From the NCBI RefSeq assembly GCF_017875645.1, contig NZ_JAGGMR010000001.1, positions 2,356,001-2,420,000 on the forward strand: 64,000 bases of DNA, written 5' to 3'. Of this stretch, positions 41,052-51,670 are shown piece by piece. A program made the translations under genes and the position numbers. The DNA comes from Nocardia goodfellowii (GTDB lineage: Bacteria; Actinomycetota; Actinomycetes; Mycobacteriales; Mycobacteriaceae). Under the pieces are notes generated by a model, which worked only from the letters and a program-made list of their open reading frames with translations, did not search any database and was not told the DNA's origin. Position 1 is the first letter of the stretch. Each line of letters opens with the position of its first letter.

Positions 41052-41117
41052 ATGCTCATCGACTTCTTTCAAACCGTGGCTACTCTCCTCTATAACTTCT
41101 TTATTGGAGGGAAGTAG
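41052..41117 (+). CDS. 21-aa amphipathic microprotein
   Basis: ATG 41052 preceded by AAGGAAGGTG opens a 21-codon frame, MLIDFFQTVATLLYNFFIGGK. The peptide is strongly hydrophobic and aromatic (four Phe, one Tyr) with one Asp near the start and a terminal Lys, so it should form an amphipathic or membrane-inserted helix. The codons are clearly AT-richer than surrounding genes. It stands alone between the desaturase homologue and fum, with a hairpin downstream at 41149-41185. No family recognised; other small amphipathic peptides act as signals, toxins or membrane-protein partners. Confidence 0.6.
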   Translation: MLIDFFQTVATLLYNFFIGGK

Positions 41118-41148
41118 GTAGGGAGGTAAGCAAGTAATCACCGAGATC

Positions 41149-41185
41149 GAATTCCCCCGCCGCCTCCCGTGCCACGGGGGAATTC
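41149..41185. terminator. Long-stem hairpin between microprotein and fum
   Basis: GAATTCCCCCG (41149-41159) and CGGGGGAATTC (41175-41185) form a perfect 11-bp stem with a 15-nt loop. There is no T-run on either strand, so it may be a weak bidirectional terminator or an mRNA-stability element for the convergent genes. Confidence 0.6.
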
Positions 41186-41193
41186 GGATGTGC

Positions 41194-42600
<1,407 letters not shown>

Positions 42601-42690
42601 GGAAACGACCCTATGCCGCAATCGAAGCCCTGTGGGCTGCCACGCCTGAGGTCATCAGCACAGCCGAGACCGGAATAACGCCCAGAACGA

Positions 42691-42722
42691 CAGACGCGCA
42701 GGCGAAAGGGCCTGCGCGTCTG
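42691..42722. terminator. Perfect 13-bp hairpin between glpX and fum
   Basis: CAGACGCGCAGGC and GCCTGCGCGTCTG pair exactly around a 6-nt loop. The flanks have only short T-runs (GGGATTTTGG on plus, TGTCGTTCTG on minus), but the stem is among the strongest in the window; it probably ends glpX transcription before fum. Confidence 0.75.
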
Positions 42723-42737
42723 GGATTTTGGACCGGC

Positions 42738-43778
42738 TCAGGGGAGCGGCGGGGTCGCGTCCTCGTCGCCGTGGAAGTCGACCGAGCTGTACTCACGCAG
42801 CTTGGTCAGGCGGTGGTAGGCGTCGATCATGCGAACCGTGCCGGACTTCGAGCGCATGACGATCGACTGGGTGGACGCGCCGCCACCGTAGTAGCGCACG
42901 CCGCGCAGCAGGTCACCGTCGGTGACGCCGGTGGCGCAGAAGAAGACGTTCTCGCCGGAGACCAGGTCTTCGGTATTCAGGATGCGGTCGAGGTCGTGGC
43001 CCGCGTCGATGGCCTTCTGGCGCTCCTCGTCGTCCTTCGGGGCCAGCATGCCCTGCAACTGACCGCCCATACAGCGCATGGCCGCCGCGGCGATGATGCC
43101 CTCCGGGGTGCCGCCGATGCCGACCAGGATGTCGGTGCCGGAGTCCGGGCGGGCGGCGGCGATGGCGCCGGCCACGTCACCGTCGGAGATCAGGCGGATC
43201 CGGGAACCCGCGTCGCGCACCTGCTGGATCAGGTCCGCGTGGCGCGGGCGATCCAGAATGCAAACGGTCAGGTCGGACTTCGACAGGTTCTTCGCCTTGG
43301 CGACCCGGCGGATGTTCTCGCCGATCGGGGCGGAGATGTCGATCACGTCGGCGGCGTCCGGGCCGACCGCGATCTTGTGCATGTAGAAGACCGCGGACGG
43401 GTCGAACATGGCGCCGCGCTCGGCGACCGCGAGCACCGCGATGGCGCCGGGGGAGCCCTTCGACATCAGGGTGGTGCCGTCGATCGGATCGACCGCGAAG
43501 TCCACCTCGGGGCCGGTGCCGTCACCCACCAGCTCACCGTTGTAGAGCATCGGGGCTTCGTCCTTCTCGCCCTCGCCGATGACCACGACGCCGCGCATGG
43601 AAACCGAGTTGACCAGCTGGCGCATCGCGTCGACGGCGGCGCCGTCGCCACCCTCCTTGTCACCGCGGCCGACCCAGCGACCCGCGGCCATCGCCCCGGC
43701 CTCGGTCACCCGGACCAATTCGAGCGCAAGGTTGCGGTCCGGCGCCTCGCGGCGGCTAGTGGGCGAAGATGCCGTCAT
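42738..43778 (-). CDS. glpX: Fructose-1,6-bisphosphatase, class II
   Basis: Gluconeogenic enzyme removing the 1-phosphate from fructose-1,6-bisphosphate; 346 aa, cytoplasmic, Mg-dependent. Seen: metal-site motif [16 protein letters not shown] near residue 100, [24 protein letters not shown] and [15 protein letters not shown], all GlpX hallmarks. In mycobacteria (Rv1099c) it is the only FBPase and is essential for growth on gluconeogenic carbon. GGGAGG precedes ATG 43778. It diverges from the DUF4245 gene, as in mycobacteria. Confidence 0.96.
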   Translation of the reverse strand: MTASSPTSRREAPDRNLALELVRVTEAGAMAAGRWVGRGDKEGGDGAAVDAMRQLVNSVSMRGVVVIGEGEKDEAPMLYNGELVGDGTGPEVDFAVDPIDGTTLMSKGSPGAIAVLAVAERGAMFDPSAVFYMHKIAVGPDAADVIDISAPIGENIRRVAKAKNLSKSDLTVCILDRPRHADLIQQVRDAGSRIRLISDGDVAGAIAAARPDSGTDILVGIGGTPEGIIAAAAMRCMGGQLQGMLAPKDDEERQKAIDAGHDLDRILNTEDLVSGENVFFCATGVTDGDLLRGVRYYGGGASTQSIVMRSKSGTVRMIDAYHRLTKLREYSSVDFHGDEDATPPLP

Positions 43779-43888
43779 GGCGGGGTGCCTCCCTCGGGTT
43801 GTACGTACCGGACGATTGTCTCATTACGTGGGCGGGCCCCATGCCACCCCTGGTCCGAGACGTGCGTACCGGAGTGGATACTGGGGAC

Positions 43889-44455
43889 GTGTCCTACCAA
43901 AAGCCACGCATTCTGCTCAACTACAAGGATCTGTTCTTCTCGCTGATCCCGTTGGTGCTGATCGTCGTGGTCTTCGCCGGGGTGGCCAGCCAGTGCAGCT
44001 TCGCCGCCAAAGGGCCGACGCAGGGTGCGATCCCGCATTTCGACATCGAGGCGGCGCTGACCGCCGACGCGCGAACCCTCCCGTTCCCGATCCGGAACCC
44101 CGGCGTGCCCGCCGACTGGACCCCCAACTCCGGCAGCCGCGCCGACATCGCGGGCGCGGGCGGCGGCGCCGTCAGCACTGTGGGATACATCACCCACCAG
44201 GGCACCTACATGCAGCTGACCCAGAGCGACGCCACCGAGCAGGCGCTGGCCCGCTTCGTACTCGGCTCCCGCTACGCCAGCGGCACGCAGCAGGTCGGCG
44301 ACCGGAAGTGGATCGTCTACGCCGAGCCCACCGAGGAAACCGCCTGGATCGCCGACTACGGCACCGCCCGCGTGCTGATCAAGGGCGCGGGCAACGAGGG
44401 GGCCTTCCGGACGCTGGCGCAGGCCGTCGACGCGGCGCAGCCGTTGGCGCGCTGA
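43889..44455 (+). CDS. DUF4245 membrane-anchored protein
   Basis: Conserved actinobacterial protein (Rv1100-like), 188 aa. One N-terminal transmembrane segment (LFFSLIPLVLIVVVFAGVAS, residues about 15-34) follows a short basic cytoplasmic start, and a globular extracytoplasmic DUF4245 domain fills the rest, with YITHQGTYMQLTQSDATE and WIVYAEPTEETAWIADYG. Function unknown. The start is uncertain between GTG 43889 and GTG 43873; the former fits homologues. Its position beside glpX is a strong syntenic marker. Confidence 0.88.
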   Translation: MSYQKPRILLNYKDLFFSLIPLVLIVVVFAGVASQCSFAAKGPTQGAIPHFDIEAALTADARTLPFPIRNPGVPADWTPNSGSRADIAGAGGGAVSTVGYITHQGTYMQLTQSDATEQALARFVLGSRYASGTQQVGDRKWIVYAEPTEETAWIADYGTARVLIKGAGNEGAFRTLAQAVDAAQPLAR

Positions 44456-44601
44456 GGACGCGGCGCAGCCTTTAGCGCGCTGAGCATCGCGAGTGCGGGA
44501 TGTTCGGTCTCCCCGCTGGGTCTATCGCGCCGACAGCCGTGGACGGGAACGCCGGATCCACGCGCTGGCTTCGACGCCGGTCGTCAGCGAATCGCTCTCG
44601 G

Positions 44602-44844
44602 TTACGCCTCTTCGGCGGCCTCTGAGCGCGAAATCGCGTCCTCGACACGTTGCCGTGCGCCCGCGAGGTGTTCCTCGCATCGGTTCGCCAGCGCTTCGCC
44701 GCGTTCCCACAGGGCCAGCGAGTCGTCCAGGTCCAGGCCGCCCTGTTCCAGCATTTTCACGACGTTGACCAACTCGTCGCGGGCGCGTTCGTAGCCGAAG
44801 GTCGCGATCTCGGCGGTGGTGTCGTCGGTGCCGGGTTCGGCCAC
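44602..44844 (-). CDS. xseB: Exodeoxyribonuclease VII small subunit
   Basis: Small helical-hairpin subunit of exonuclease VII, 80 aa. The family core is visible: [20 protein letters not shown] then [20 protein letters not shown]. It binds along the large subunit to form the active complex that degrades single-stranded DNA. GTG 44844 lies 2 bp after the xseA stop with AGAGGGA upstream, so the two are co-translated. Confidence 0.93.
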   Translation of the reverse strand: MAEPGTDDTTAEIATFGYERARDELVNVVKMLEQGGLDLDDSLALWERGEALANRCEEHLAGARQRVEDAISRSEAAEEA

Positions 44845-44846
44845 GG

Positions 44847-46136
44847 TCAGTCCCTCTCGGTTTCGGTGGTTTTCCGGGCGCCCAGGGCCTGGGTGCCCAG
44901 CGCGGCCGCGGTGATCGCGCCGTCGGCGACTCGGATGCGCAGCTGGCTGCCCGCGGGCGCGTCCTCGATGCTGCGTACGACGTGGCGTTCGGGCCCGGTC
45001 ACCCGCTGGACGACAGCGTAGCCACGCGACAGCGTCGCCGCCGGGCCGACCGCGGTGAGCTTCTCCCGCAGATGCCGGGCCGCGGTGGTTTCGGTCCGGA
45101 TCAGATGTTCGGCGCAGCGCCGGGCGGAGACGCGCAGGCGTTCGATTTCCTCTGTACGCCGGTCGATTTCGCGCAGCGGGTCGGCCATGACCGGGCGCGA
45201 ACGCAACTGGACCAGCGCGCGGGTCTCTCGATCCACCCAGCCCCGCAGCGCCGCCGCGGAGCGGGCACGCAACTCGCGCACGCCCGCCAATTCGGCTGCT
45301 GCGTCGGGAACTACGCGCTTCGCGGCATCGGTCGGAGTGGCCGCCCGCACGTCGGCGACGAAATCGCTGAGCGGATTGTCGGGTTCGTGGCCGATGGCAC
45401 TGACGATGGGCGTGGTCGCGGCCACGATGGCGCGGCAGAGCGCTTCGTCGGAGAAGGCGAGCAGATCCTCGACACTGCCGCCGCCGCGAGCCAGCACGAT
45501 CACCTCGACAGCCGGATCCCGATCCAGTTCGGCCAGCGCCGCCAGGATCTGCGGTACCGCCATCGGCCCCTGCGTCGCCGCATTGCGAATCTCGAAATGC
45601 ACTGCGGGCCAACGGCTCTGGGCCACCGACAGGACATCGCGCTCGGCGGCGCTGGCGCGGCCGGTGATCAGGCCGACGGTCCTGGGCAAGAAGGGCAGCG
45701 GACGCTTGAGCCGCGGATCGAACAGACCCTCGGCCGCCAGCAGCGCTTTCAGGCGCTCGATCCGGGCCAGCAGTTCTCCGACTCCGACGGGGCGAATCTC
45801 GAGCACCCGCAAGGAGATCGTGCCGCGGCCGGCGAAGAAGGACAGCTTCCCGTAGACGACGACCCGGGTGCCCTCCTGCAAGGGGATCGGTGATCTGCGG
45901 ATCAGCTCCGGGTCGCACGTCACCGACAGGGACATGTCGACCGACGGGTCGCGCAGGACGAGAAAAGCGGTGCGGGTGCCGGGACGCAGATTGATCTGAG
46001 TGATCTGCCCCTCGACCCAGATGCTGCCGAGCCTGTCGATCCACTGCGTGACCTTCATCGACACCGTGCGCACCGGCCACGGCGCGTCAGCGGAATTCGC
46101 GGGGCTGTTCGCCGATGGGTTGGCCGCGGAGGTCAT
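44847..46136 (-). CDS. xseA: Exodeoxyribonuclease VII large subunit
   Basis: Catalytic subunit of exonuclease VII, which removes nucleotides from single-stranded DNA; 429 aa. An N-terminal OB fold (WIEGQ-type block [15 protein letters not shown] region, then [14 protein letters not shown]) is followed by the catalytic core with [37 protein letters not shown] and [20 protein letters not shown], and a helical C-terminus. ATG 46136 was chosen; homologues have a short disordered N-terminus like this one. No ribosome site is visible; TATATC sits 7 nt upstream, so it may be leaderless. Confidence 0.95.
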   Translation of the reverse strand: MTSAANPSANSPANSADAPWPVRTVSMKVTQWIDRLGSIWVEGQITQINLRPGTRTAFLVLRDPSVDMSLSVTCDPELIRRSPIPLQEGTRVVVYGKLSFFAGRGTISLRVLEIRPVGVGELLARIERLKALLAAEGLFDPRLKRPLPFLPRTVGLITGRASAAERDVLSVAQSRWPAVHFEIRNAATQGPMAVPQILAALAELDRDPAVEVIVLARGGGSVEDLLAFSDEALCRAIVAATTPIVSAIGHEPDNPLSDFVADVRAATPTDAAKRVVPDAAAELAGVRELRARSAAALRGWVDRETRALVQLRSRPVMADPLREIDRRTEEIERLRVSARRCAEHLIRTETTAARHLREKLTAVGPAATLSRGYAVVQRVTGPERHVVRSIEDAPAGSQLRIRVADGAITAAALGTQALGARKTTETERD

Positions 46137-46218
46137 ACAGCTAGATATACGCGGTGCCACCGACGCTCTTGCGCAGCGGTCGGCCGCGATGGGGTCGGCC
46201 AACCGCTGACGACGAGCG

Positions 46219-46887
46219 TTACTGCGCCTGAACGGTGGCGATGCGGTTGGTCAGCATGGTGACGAAGGCGGCCCGCGCCCGCGTCTGCTGCTCGTAGTCC
46301 AGCAGGGTGGCGAGATCCTCGAGAGTCAGCATGCGCAGGCGGGCGCGCAGCTGAGCCAGCGTCATGTTCGCGTAGTCGTAGCGCTTGGCGACTTCCGGTT
46401 CCGCGATGTCCGACTCGGCCGGTTCGGCGGTCTCCGCCGGCTCGGCTTCGGCGACGGGCTCGGCTTCCGGCTCCGCTTCGCTCTCCGGCCGGGTGATTTC
46501 CGGCACCGTGATCGTCGTCACTGCGGTGACGTGACCATTGGTCGCGTGCGCGGGTTCGGAGCTCTCACCGTCGGTGTAGAGATCGAAGCGACTGGTACGG
46601 CCGACCGGTGCCGGTGCGGCGCCAGAGGTTTGCTCCGAGGGCAGGTCGTCGTCGAAGGTGGCCCACTCCGGCTGTGCTTCCGCACCACCGCCGAGCCGGT
46701 CGAACACAGCGTCGCCCTTGAGCGCGAGGCTGGTCACGAACTGCTGCACATGCATCGTGGTCTGCAGTAGCTGGCTGATCGCGGTGATCGGGAAATTCAT
46801 TGCCGCTGTGGGTAACCGGCGGGTTTCTTCGAGGGCGTATACGGCGGCACCGGCGGCGACCCGGGCCAGGAACGGAGGTCGAAACAT
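46219..46887 (-). CDS. Lipid-droplet-associated protein homologue (Rv1109c-like)
   Basis: Protein of 222 aa with a hydrophobic/amphipathic N-terminal third ([20 protein letters not shown] and [20 protein letters not shown]), an acidic Glu/Pro/Ala-rich middle (residues 120-170), and a conserved helical C-terminus [38 protein letters not shown]. This architecture and the position next to ispH match the mycobacterial/rhodococcal lipid-droplet-associated family (Rv1109c). It probably coats triacylglycerol inclusions (family knowledge). ATG 46887 was chosen; an extension to 46941 is possible but less similar to the family start. Confidence 0.75.
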   Translation of the reverse strand: MFRPPFLARVAAGAAVYALEETRRLPTAAMNFPITAISQLLQTTMHVQQFVTSLALKGDAVFDRLGGGAEAQPEWATFDDDLPSEQTSGAAPAPVGRTSRFDLYTDGESSEPAHATNGHVTAVTTITVPEITRPESEAEPEAEPVAEAEPAETAEPAESDIAEPEVAKRYDYANMTLAQLRARLRMLTLEDLATLLDYEQQTRARAAFVTMLTNRIATVQAQ

Positions 46888-47009
46888 GGTTCTAGCCTGC
46901 CCGATCCGACCCGCTATGCAAAGACTTACTGTCACAGACACATCGTGACGGTAGTCATGCTATTCATCCGCCCGGGTCCAGACCGGTGTACGCCAGTAAG
47001 CTGTGGGGC

Positions 47010-48020
47010 ATGTCTTCGGCCATACCTTTGAACCTCGGAATCGCCCGCTCGGCGGGTACCGGATCAGCCGATGCCAATGGGGGAAAGCGCGTCCTACTCG
47101 CCGAGCCGCGCGGCTACTGCGCGGGCGTGGACCGCGCGGTCGAGACGGTGGAGAAAGCGCTCGAGAAACACGGCGCTCCCATCTATGTGCGCAAGGAGAT
47201 CGTGCACAACCGCCACGTGGTGGAGACGCTGCGCGATCGCGGCGTGATCTTCGTCGACGAGACCGACGAGGTGCCCGAGGGCCAAGTCGTGGTGTTCTCC
47301 GCGCACGGTGTCTCGCCGATGGTGCACGAGACGGCCGCCGAGCGGAATCTGCACACCATCGACGCCACCTGCCCGCTGGTGACCAAGGTGCATCAAGAGG
47401 CCAAGCGCTTCGCCCGCGACGACTTCGACATTCTGCTGATCGGTCACGAAGGCCATGAGGAAGTAGAAGGCACCGCCGGCGAGGCGCCGGACCACGTGCA
47501 ACTGGTGGACGGCCCCGATTCGGTGGACAAGGTCACCGTGCGCGACGAGTCGAAGGTGATCTGGCTGTCGCAGACCACGCTCAGCGTCGACGAGACGATG
47601 GAAACCGTGAAGCGGCTGCGCGAGCGTTTCCCCGGATTGCAGGATCCGCCGAGCGACGACATCTGCTACGCCACGCAGAACCGTCAGGTCGCGGTGAAGG
47701 CGATGGCCCCGGAATGCGATCTGGTGATCGTGGTGGGTTCGCGCAATTCGTCGAACTCGGTGCGGCTGGTCGAAGTCGCCCTCGGCGCGGGTGCGAAGGC
47801 GTCCTACCTGGTGGATTACGCCAAGGAGGTCGATCCGGCCTGGCTCGAGGGTGTCCGCACCGTCGGCATCACCTCCGGCGCCTCGGTGCCGGAAATCCTG
47901 GTGGAGGGCGTGCTGGAGATGCTGGCCGAGCACGGCTTCGGCGAGGTGCAGCCGGTGACCACCGCCAATGAGACCTTGGTCTTCGCACTGCCTCGCGAAT
48001 TGCGCGCCGCGCGTAACTAG
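47010..48020 (+). CDS. ispH: 4-hydroxy-3-methylbut-2-enyl diphosphate reductase
   Basis: Last enzyme of the MEP isoprenoid pathway, 336 aa, producing IPP and DMAPP with an oxygen-sensitive iron-sulfur cluster. All three cluster cysteines are present: [23 protein letters not shown] and [21 protein letters not shown] and [15 protein letters not shown] are standard. ATG 47010 is preceded by TAAGCT at 7 nt, so the transcript is probably leaderless. It corresponds to lytB2 (Rv1110) by position. The product feeds the Z-prenyl synthase at 22.8 kb. Confidence 0.96.
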   Translation: MSSAIPLNLGIARSAGTGSADANGGKRVLLAEPRGYCAGVDRAVETVEKALEKHGAPIYVRKEIVHNRHVVETLRDRGVIFVDETDEVPEGQVVVFSAHGVSPMVHETAAERNLHTIDATCPLVTKVHQEAKRFARDDFDILLIGHEGHEEVEGTAGEAPDHVQLVDGPDSVDKVTVRDESKVIWLSQTTLSVDETMETVKRLRERFPGLQDPPSDDICYATQNRQVAVKAMAPECDLVIVVGSRNSSNSVRLVEVALGAGAKASYLVDYAKEVDPAWLEGVRTVGITSGASVPEILVEGVLEMLAEHGFGEVQPVTTANETLVFALPRELRAARN

Positions 48021-48023
48021 CTT

Positions 48024-48857
48024 TTACAGGTTCTCCGGTTTGCGCCGCTCGCCGCGGCTCGAATCCCGCTCCCGGTAGCGCACATTGGGCCGCGGCAGCG
48101 GCGGGTTGTCGCTGCGCGGAGTGGCCGAGCGTCCGGTGCGGCCCGCGCGGCCGTCCCTGGCACGACCCGACTTGCCCACCCGCGGTGGCGCGTCGGCGAC
48201 TTCGCCGGAGGTCCGTTTGCCCGGGCGCGGCGGCAGATACTTGTCGGTCTTCTGATCGGCGAGATCCAGATCGTCGTCCGGCTCCGGCTGACTACGCCGC
48301 GGCCGGCGCTTCGAGGAATCGGACAGCGCCTCACCGCGCTTGGTGCGCGACCGGCTGGTTCCACTCGTGCGTCCCCAACTCGAGCCGCGACGTGATTCCG
48401 CGGCGCTCTCGGCCGTCTGCTCACGCCGGAACAGGTAGATCCGCAACCCCCCGATGAGCAGCACCAGCGCGGTGGCCAGCAGCATCGTCGGGAACCGGTA
48501 CACCAGCGGGACGGCCAGGTTCAGCAGCAAGTCCTTGATGCCGCTGCCGCCGCTGCCGGCCAGCTGCTGATACGCCAGCGGTACCGCGACGACCATCAGC
48601 AACGGCGGCAGCACCATCGTGCTGAACAGCCCGCGGTAGCGAACGGCGAGCACAGCCGCCACGCAGCCGACGACGTAGAGCGTGGCGAACGTGCCCGTCA
48701 GCTCGTTCATGTCGCCGTTGGCATCGACAAGGAACCCGAGGAACGTGCAGGCAACCGCAATCAGGACGGCTGCGCCGGCCGGGATACCCGGCACCGACGG
48801 CAGGATCGAACGTTGCGGCGCGGGCACCCGGGAACGCACACGTTGGGAAGCAGCCAC
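48024..48857 (-). CDS. DUF6542 membrane protein
   Basis: Conserved mycolata membrane protein, 277 aa. Four hydrophobic segments lie between residues 20 and 145 (GAAVLIAVACTFLGFLV, TLYVVGCVAAVLAV, MVLPPLLMVVAVPLAY, MLLATALVLLIGGLRIYLF), followed by a 130-residue highly charged, Arg/Ser/Pro-rich cytoplasmic tail. This is the Rv1111c-type protein downstream of ispH. Function unknown. GTG 48857 has TAGGGT 7 nt upstream, a leaderless-type start. It is convergent with ispH, 3 bp apart. Confidence 0.85.
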   Translation of the reverse strand: MAASQRVRSRVPAPQRSILPSVPGIPAGAAVLIAVACTFLGFLVDANGDMNELTGTFATLYVVGCVAAVLAVRYRGLFSTMVLPPLLMVVAVPLAYQQLAGSGGSGIKDLLLNLAVPLVYRFPTMLLATALVLLIGGLRIYLFRREQTAESAAESRRGSSWGRTSGTSRSRTKRGEALSDSSKRRPRRSQPEPDDDLDLADQKTDKYLPPRPGKRTSGEVADAPPRVGKSGRARDGRAGRTGRSATPRSDNPPLPRPNVRYRERDSSRGERRKPENL

Positions 48858-48921
48858 GATATGAACCCTAACCGCCGCCGGGCCGTACGGCGTTATGGCG
48901 CGACGTGACCAGGTTCTCCGG

Positions 48922-50079
48922 CTAACCGTCGGCGTCGGCGAACCCGACCGCCCGCGGCCAGGAATCCACCCGCGCGATGGCCGGAACCTCCTGCTCGGCT
49001 ATTTCCATATCGTGCAACTTGCGGGCTGTCACCATCACCCGTGATTCCACCGAGGCCACCGTGTAGTTGAAGGCGTCCACGGCCTTGGACAGCTGTGCGC
49101 CCAATCGGTCCAGATGGCGACCGGTCATGCCGAGCCGGGAGTAGAGCTCGCGGCCCAACTGCTGAATCTTCGCCATATCGCGGGACAGGGCCTCCTGCCG
49201 CCAGCTGAACGCCACGGTGCGCAGCAGTGCGATCAGTGTGGTCGGCGTGGCCAGGATGACGTTGCGTCCGAACGCGTATTCCAGCAGTCCGGAATCGGTG
49301 GTGAGCGCCGCGTCGAGGAACGGATCGCCCGGGACGAACAGCACCACGAACTCCGGGGACGGATCGAAGGCGGCCCAGTAGGCCTTGTCGGCGAGTTGGT
49401 CGACGTGGGCGCGCAGATGTTTGGCGTGCCGGAGCAGATGGTCGGCCCGCTCGTCCGGATCGTCGACCGTGCTGGCGTCGAGGTAGGCATTGAACGGCAC
49501 TTTGGCGTCCACCACGATGTGCCTGCCGCCGGCCAGCCGCACCACCAGGTCCGGCCGGACGGTGCCGGTGCGGTCGGCGGTGCCGTCACCGCGCGCCGCC
49601 CGGCTCACCTGGGTGTCGAAATCGCAGTGCCTGGTCATCCCGGCCAGCTCCACCACGCGCTCCAATTGGATTTCGCCCCAGCGACCCCGGATCTGCGGCG
49701 CCCGCAGCGCCGCCACCAGCTGGCTGGTCTGGCTGGAGAGCTGGTGCGAGGTGCGCTGCATGCCCGCGACCTGTTCGCGCAGGCCGGAATACGCGTTGAT
49801 GCGACTGTGCTCGACTTGCTGAATGTGCTGTTCCAGCGCGCCGACCGCCTCCCGCAACGGCTCCACCATGGCACCGATGGCCTGCGAATGGCGGCGTGCC
49901 GCATCCTCGTTCGCGGCGGTCAGGGATTGGCGCAGCAGCCGTTCGTTGTCGTTGGCCGCGGCCAGTCTGGCCTCGGCGGTGGCGGCCCGTTGGCCGGCGT
50001 GGGCGGTGTGGCCCAGCCAGCCGAGCCCCACGCCGGCGGCGAATACCAGCAACAGTGCGACAAGCATCGATGCGGTCAT
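48922..50079 (-). CDS. rmuC: DNA recombination protein RmuC
   Basis: RmuC-family protein, 385 aa, thought to limit inversions at short inverted repeats, with a PD-(D/E)XK-like nuclease fold. One N-terminal membrane segment (MLVALLLVFAAGVGLGWLG) is followed by coiled coil (residues 30-110) and the RmuC domain: GRWGEIQLERVVELAGM, VVDAKVPFNAYLDA, FVPGDPFLDAAL, and RNVILATPTTLIALLRTVA. The D-x-AK motif fits the nuclease core. ATG 50079 gives the usual N-terminus; a much longer open frame to 51099 overlaps sbcD and was discarded. It diverges from sbcD, grouping three repair genes. Confidence 0.92.
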   Translation of the reverse strand: MTASMLVALLLVFAAGVGLGWLGHTAHAGQRAATAEARLAAANDNERLLRQSLTAANEDAARRHSQAIGAMVEPLREAVGALEQHIQQVEHSRINAYSGLREQVAGMQRTSHQLSSQTSQLVAALRAPQIRGRWGEIQLERVVELAGMTRHCDFDTQVSRAARGDGTADRTGTVRPDLVVRLAGGRHIVVDAKVPFNAYLDASTVDDPDERADHLLRHAKHLRAHVDQLADKAYWAAFDPSPEFVVLFVPGDPFLDAALTTDSGLLEYAFGRNVILATPTTLIALLRTVAFSWRQEALSRDMAKIQQLGRELYSRLGMTGRHLDRLGAQLSKAVDAFNYTVASVESRVMVTARKLHDMEIAEQEVPAIARVDSWPRAVGFADADG

Positions 50080-50448
50080 GGAACGAGATAGTGCCGCACC
50101 GCACCGACAAGTTCGGCCGACTGGCAACTTCACAGCGCTGGTGTCGGCAAACCGACTGAGCCGCGAGTATGTCAATGACCGTGAACATTTCGGCGCGTCA
50201 TAGCAAACCCGGCCCGGTGCGCGCCGGGCTGCCCGGCGCACCGAAATCCGCTGGCGCAGCGGGAACCAGCGGCCCGCGCGAGCTTCGTGAGATCGGTTTA
50301 TCCGACGTAGCGCACCTACCGCAGTCGTGAGTTCCGGCACTCGACACACCCGCGCACCTCGGAAACACGCCGTTGGGTAACCCGGCAAATCCGACACCCC
50401 GGTCCCGGCAATTGAATTGTGTCGGTGGGTGCGCCTACGTTTTTCGCC
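50080..50448. other. rmuC-sbcD divergent intergenic region
   Basis: 369 bp without a supported gene. It holds a GC-rich imperfect hairpin at 50215-50243 (CGGTGC-GCGCCGGGC against GCCCGGCGCACCG) in mid-region, which is not placed to end either divergent gene, and a probable sbcD promoter at 50412-50441. No LexA/SOS-box-like sequence was found by eye. Confidence 0.6.
50412..50441 (+). promoter_or_regulatory. Predicted sbcD promoter (leaderless)
   Basis: TTGAAT (50412-50417), an 18-bp spacer, and TACGTT (50436-50441), ending 7 nt before ATG 50449. This would place the transcription start at or next to the ATG. Confidence 0.6.
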
Positions 50449-51636
50449 ATGCGGATGCTGCACACCTCGGACTGGCACATCGGGCGTACCTTCCACGGTG
50501 TCGATCTGCTTGCCGATCAAGCACGTTCGCTCACCGCCGTCGCGGAGTTGGTGGCGGCGGAGTCGGTGGACGTCGTGGTGCTGCCCGGAGACGTGTACGA
50601 CCGATCGATCCCGAGCGCCGACGCCATCGCCGTGTGTATCCGTGGTTTCGAGGCCATCCGCGCCGCCGGCGCCCAGATCGTCGCCACCTCCGGCAATCAC
50701 GATTCGCCCGCCCGGCTCGGTGCGGGCGCCAGTTTCGCCGCGGCGGGCGGGCTGCACCTGCGCACCACCGTCGCCGAGGCCGACCGGCCGGTACTGCTCG
50801 CCGACGCGCACGGAGAGGTCGCCTTTTACGGCATTCCCTATCTCGAGCCGGAGATCACCCGCGCCGAACTCGGCGTGCCGCAGGCACGTTCGCATGCCGA
50901 GATTCTGGCCGCCGCGATGCGCCGGATCCGGGCCGACATCGCCGCGCGGGGCGCCGCGCGCACCGTGGTACTCGCGCACGCCTTCGTGGTCGGCGGCGAG
51001 GCCACGGGCTCGGAGCGGTCCATTTCCGTCGGCGGTGTGGAGACGGTGCCGTTGTCGGCCTTCGACGGCATCGACTATGTGGCGCTCGGCCATCTGCACT
51101 CGCCGCAGACGCTGTCGGAGTCGGTGCGGTATTCCGGCTCACCGCTGCCGTATTCGTTCGCGGAGAATTCGCATCGCAAGGCGGTCTGGCTCGTCGACCT
51201 CGACGCCGACGGGCTGCGCACCGTCGAGCGCCGCGATCTTCCGGTGGTGCGCGGATTGAGCAGGCTCACCGGCACGCTCGACGAGTTGCTGTCCGCCGAA
51301 ACCCATGCCGCGGCCGTCGAGCACTACGTGTCCGCCACGCTGACCGACCATGCCCGCCCCGTCGACGCGCTGCGCAAACTGCGTGCCCGTTTCCCGCACG
51401 CCGTGCACGTGGAATGGTCGCGCCCGGAAGGCAATCCGGAACTGCGCTACCGTGAGCGGGTGCACGGCCGCCGCGACACCGAAGTAGCGCACAGCTTCCT
51501 CACCGACGTCCGAGGTGCGCCGAGCGAGGAAGAGATGTCGTGGCTGGAGCGGGCTCTGGCCGCGGCGGTCGCCGAGCCGGAGCGCGTGACAGTCACCGGC
51601 GCGGACCACGTCCACCTCGGCGAACTGTCGGCATGA
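50449..51636 (+). CDS. sbcD: Exonuclease SbcCD, D (nuclease) subunit
   Basis: Mre11-like Mn-dependent nuclease, 395 aa, that with SbcC cuts hairpins and blocked DNA ends. Phosphoesterase motifs are complete: DWHIGR (motif I, residues 8-13), LPGDVYDR (II), SGNHDSPARL (III), LAHAFVVGG (IV) and ALGHLHSPQ (V). A capping domain follows from about residue 270. ATG 50449 gives the standard MRMLHTSDWHIG start and lies 7 nt after a TACGTT box. sbcC follows 34 bp downstream. Confidence 0.96.
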   Translation: MRMLHTSDWHIGRTFHGVDLLADQARSLTAVAELVAAESVDVVVLPGDVYDRSIPSADAIAVCIRGFEAIRAAGAQIVATSGNHDSPARLGAGASFAAAGGLHLRTTVAEADRPVLLADAHGEVAFYGIPYLEPEITRAELGVPQARSHAEILAAAMRRIRADIAARGAARTVVLAHAFVVGGEATGSERSISVGGVETVPLSAFDGIDYVALGHLHSPQTLSESVRYSGSPLPYSFAENSHRKAVWLVDLDADGLRTVERRDLPVVRGLSRLTGTLDELLSAETHAAAVEHYVSATLTDHARPVDALRKLRARFPHAVHVEWSRPEGNPELRYRERVHGRRDTEVAHSFLTDVRGAPSEEEMSWLERALAAAVAEPERVTVTGADHVHLGELSA

Positions 51637-51670
51637 CCGCCGCACCATCGAGCGACTCGCGAGTCGCCGC

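Noticed and set aside
50215..50243. GC-rich hairpin in the rmuC-sbcD gap as a terminator
   Set aside because: Both flanking genes transcribe away from it, so there is nothing for it to terminate; kept only as a note in the intergenic entry.
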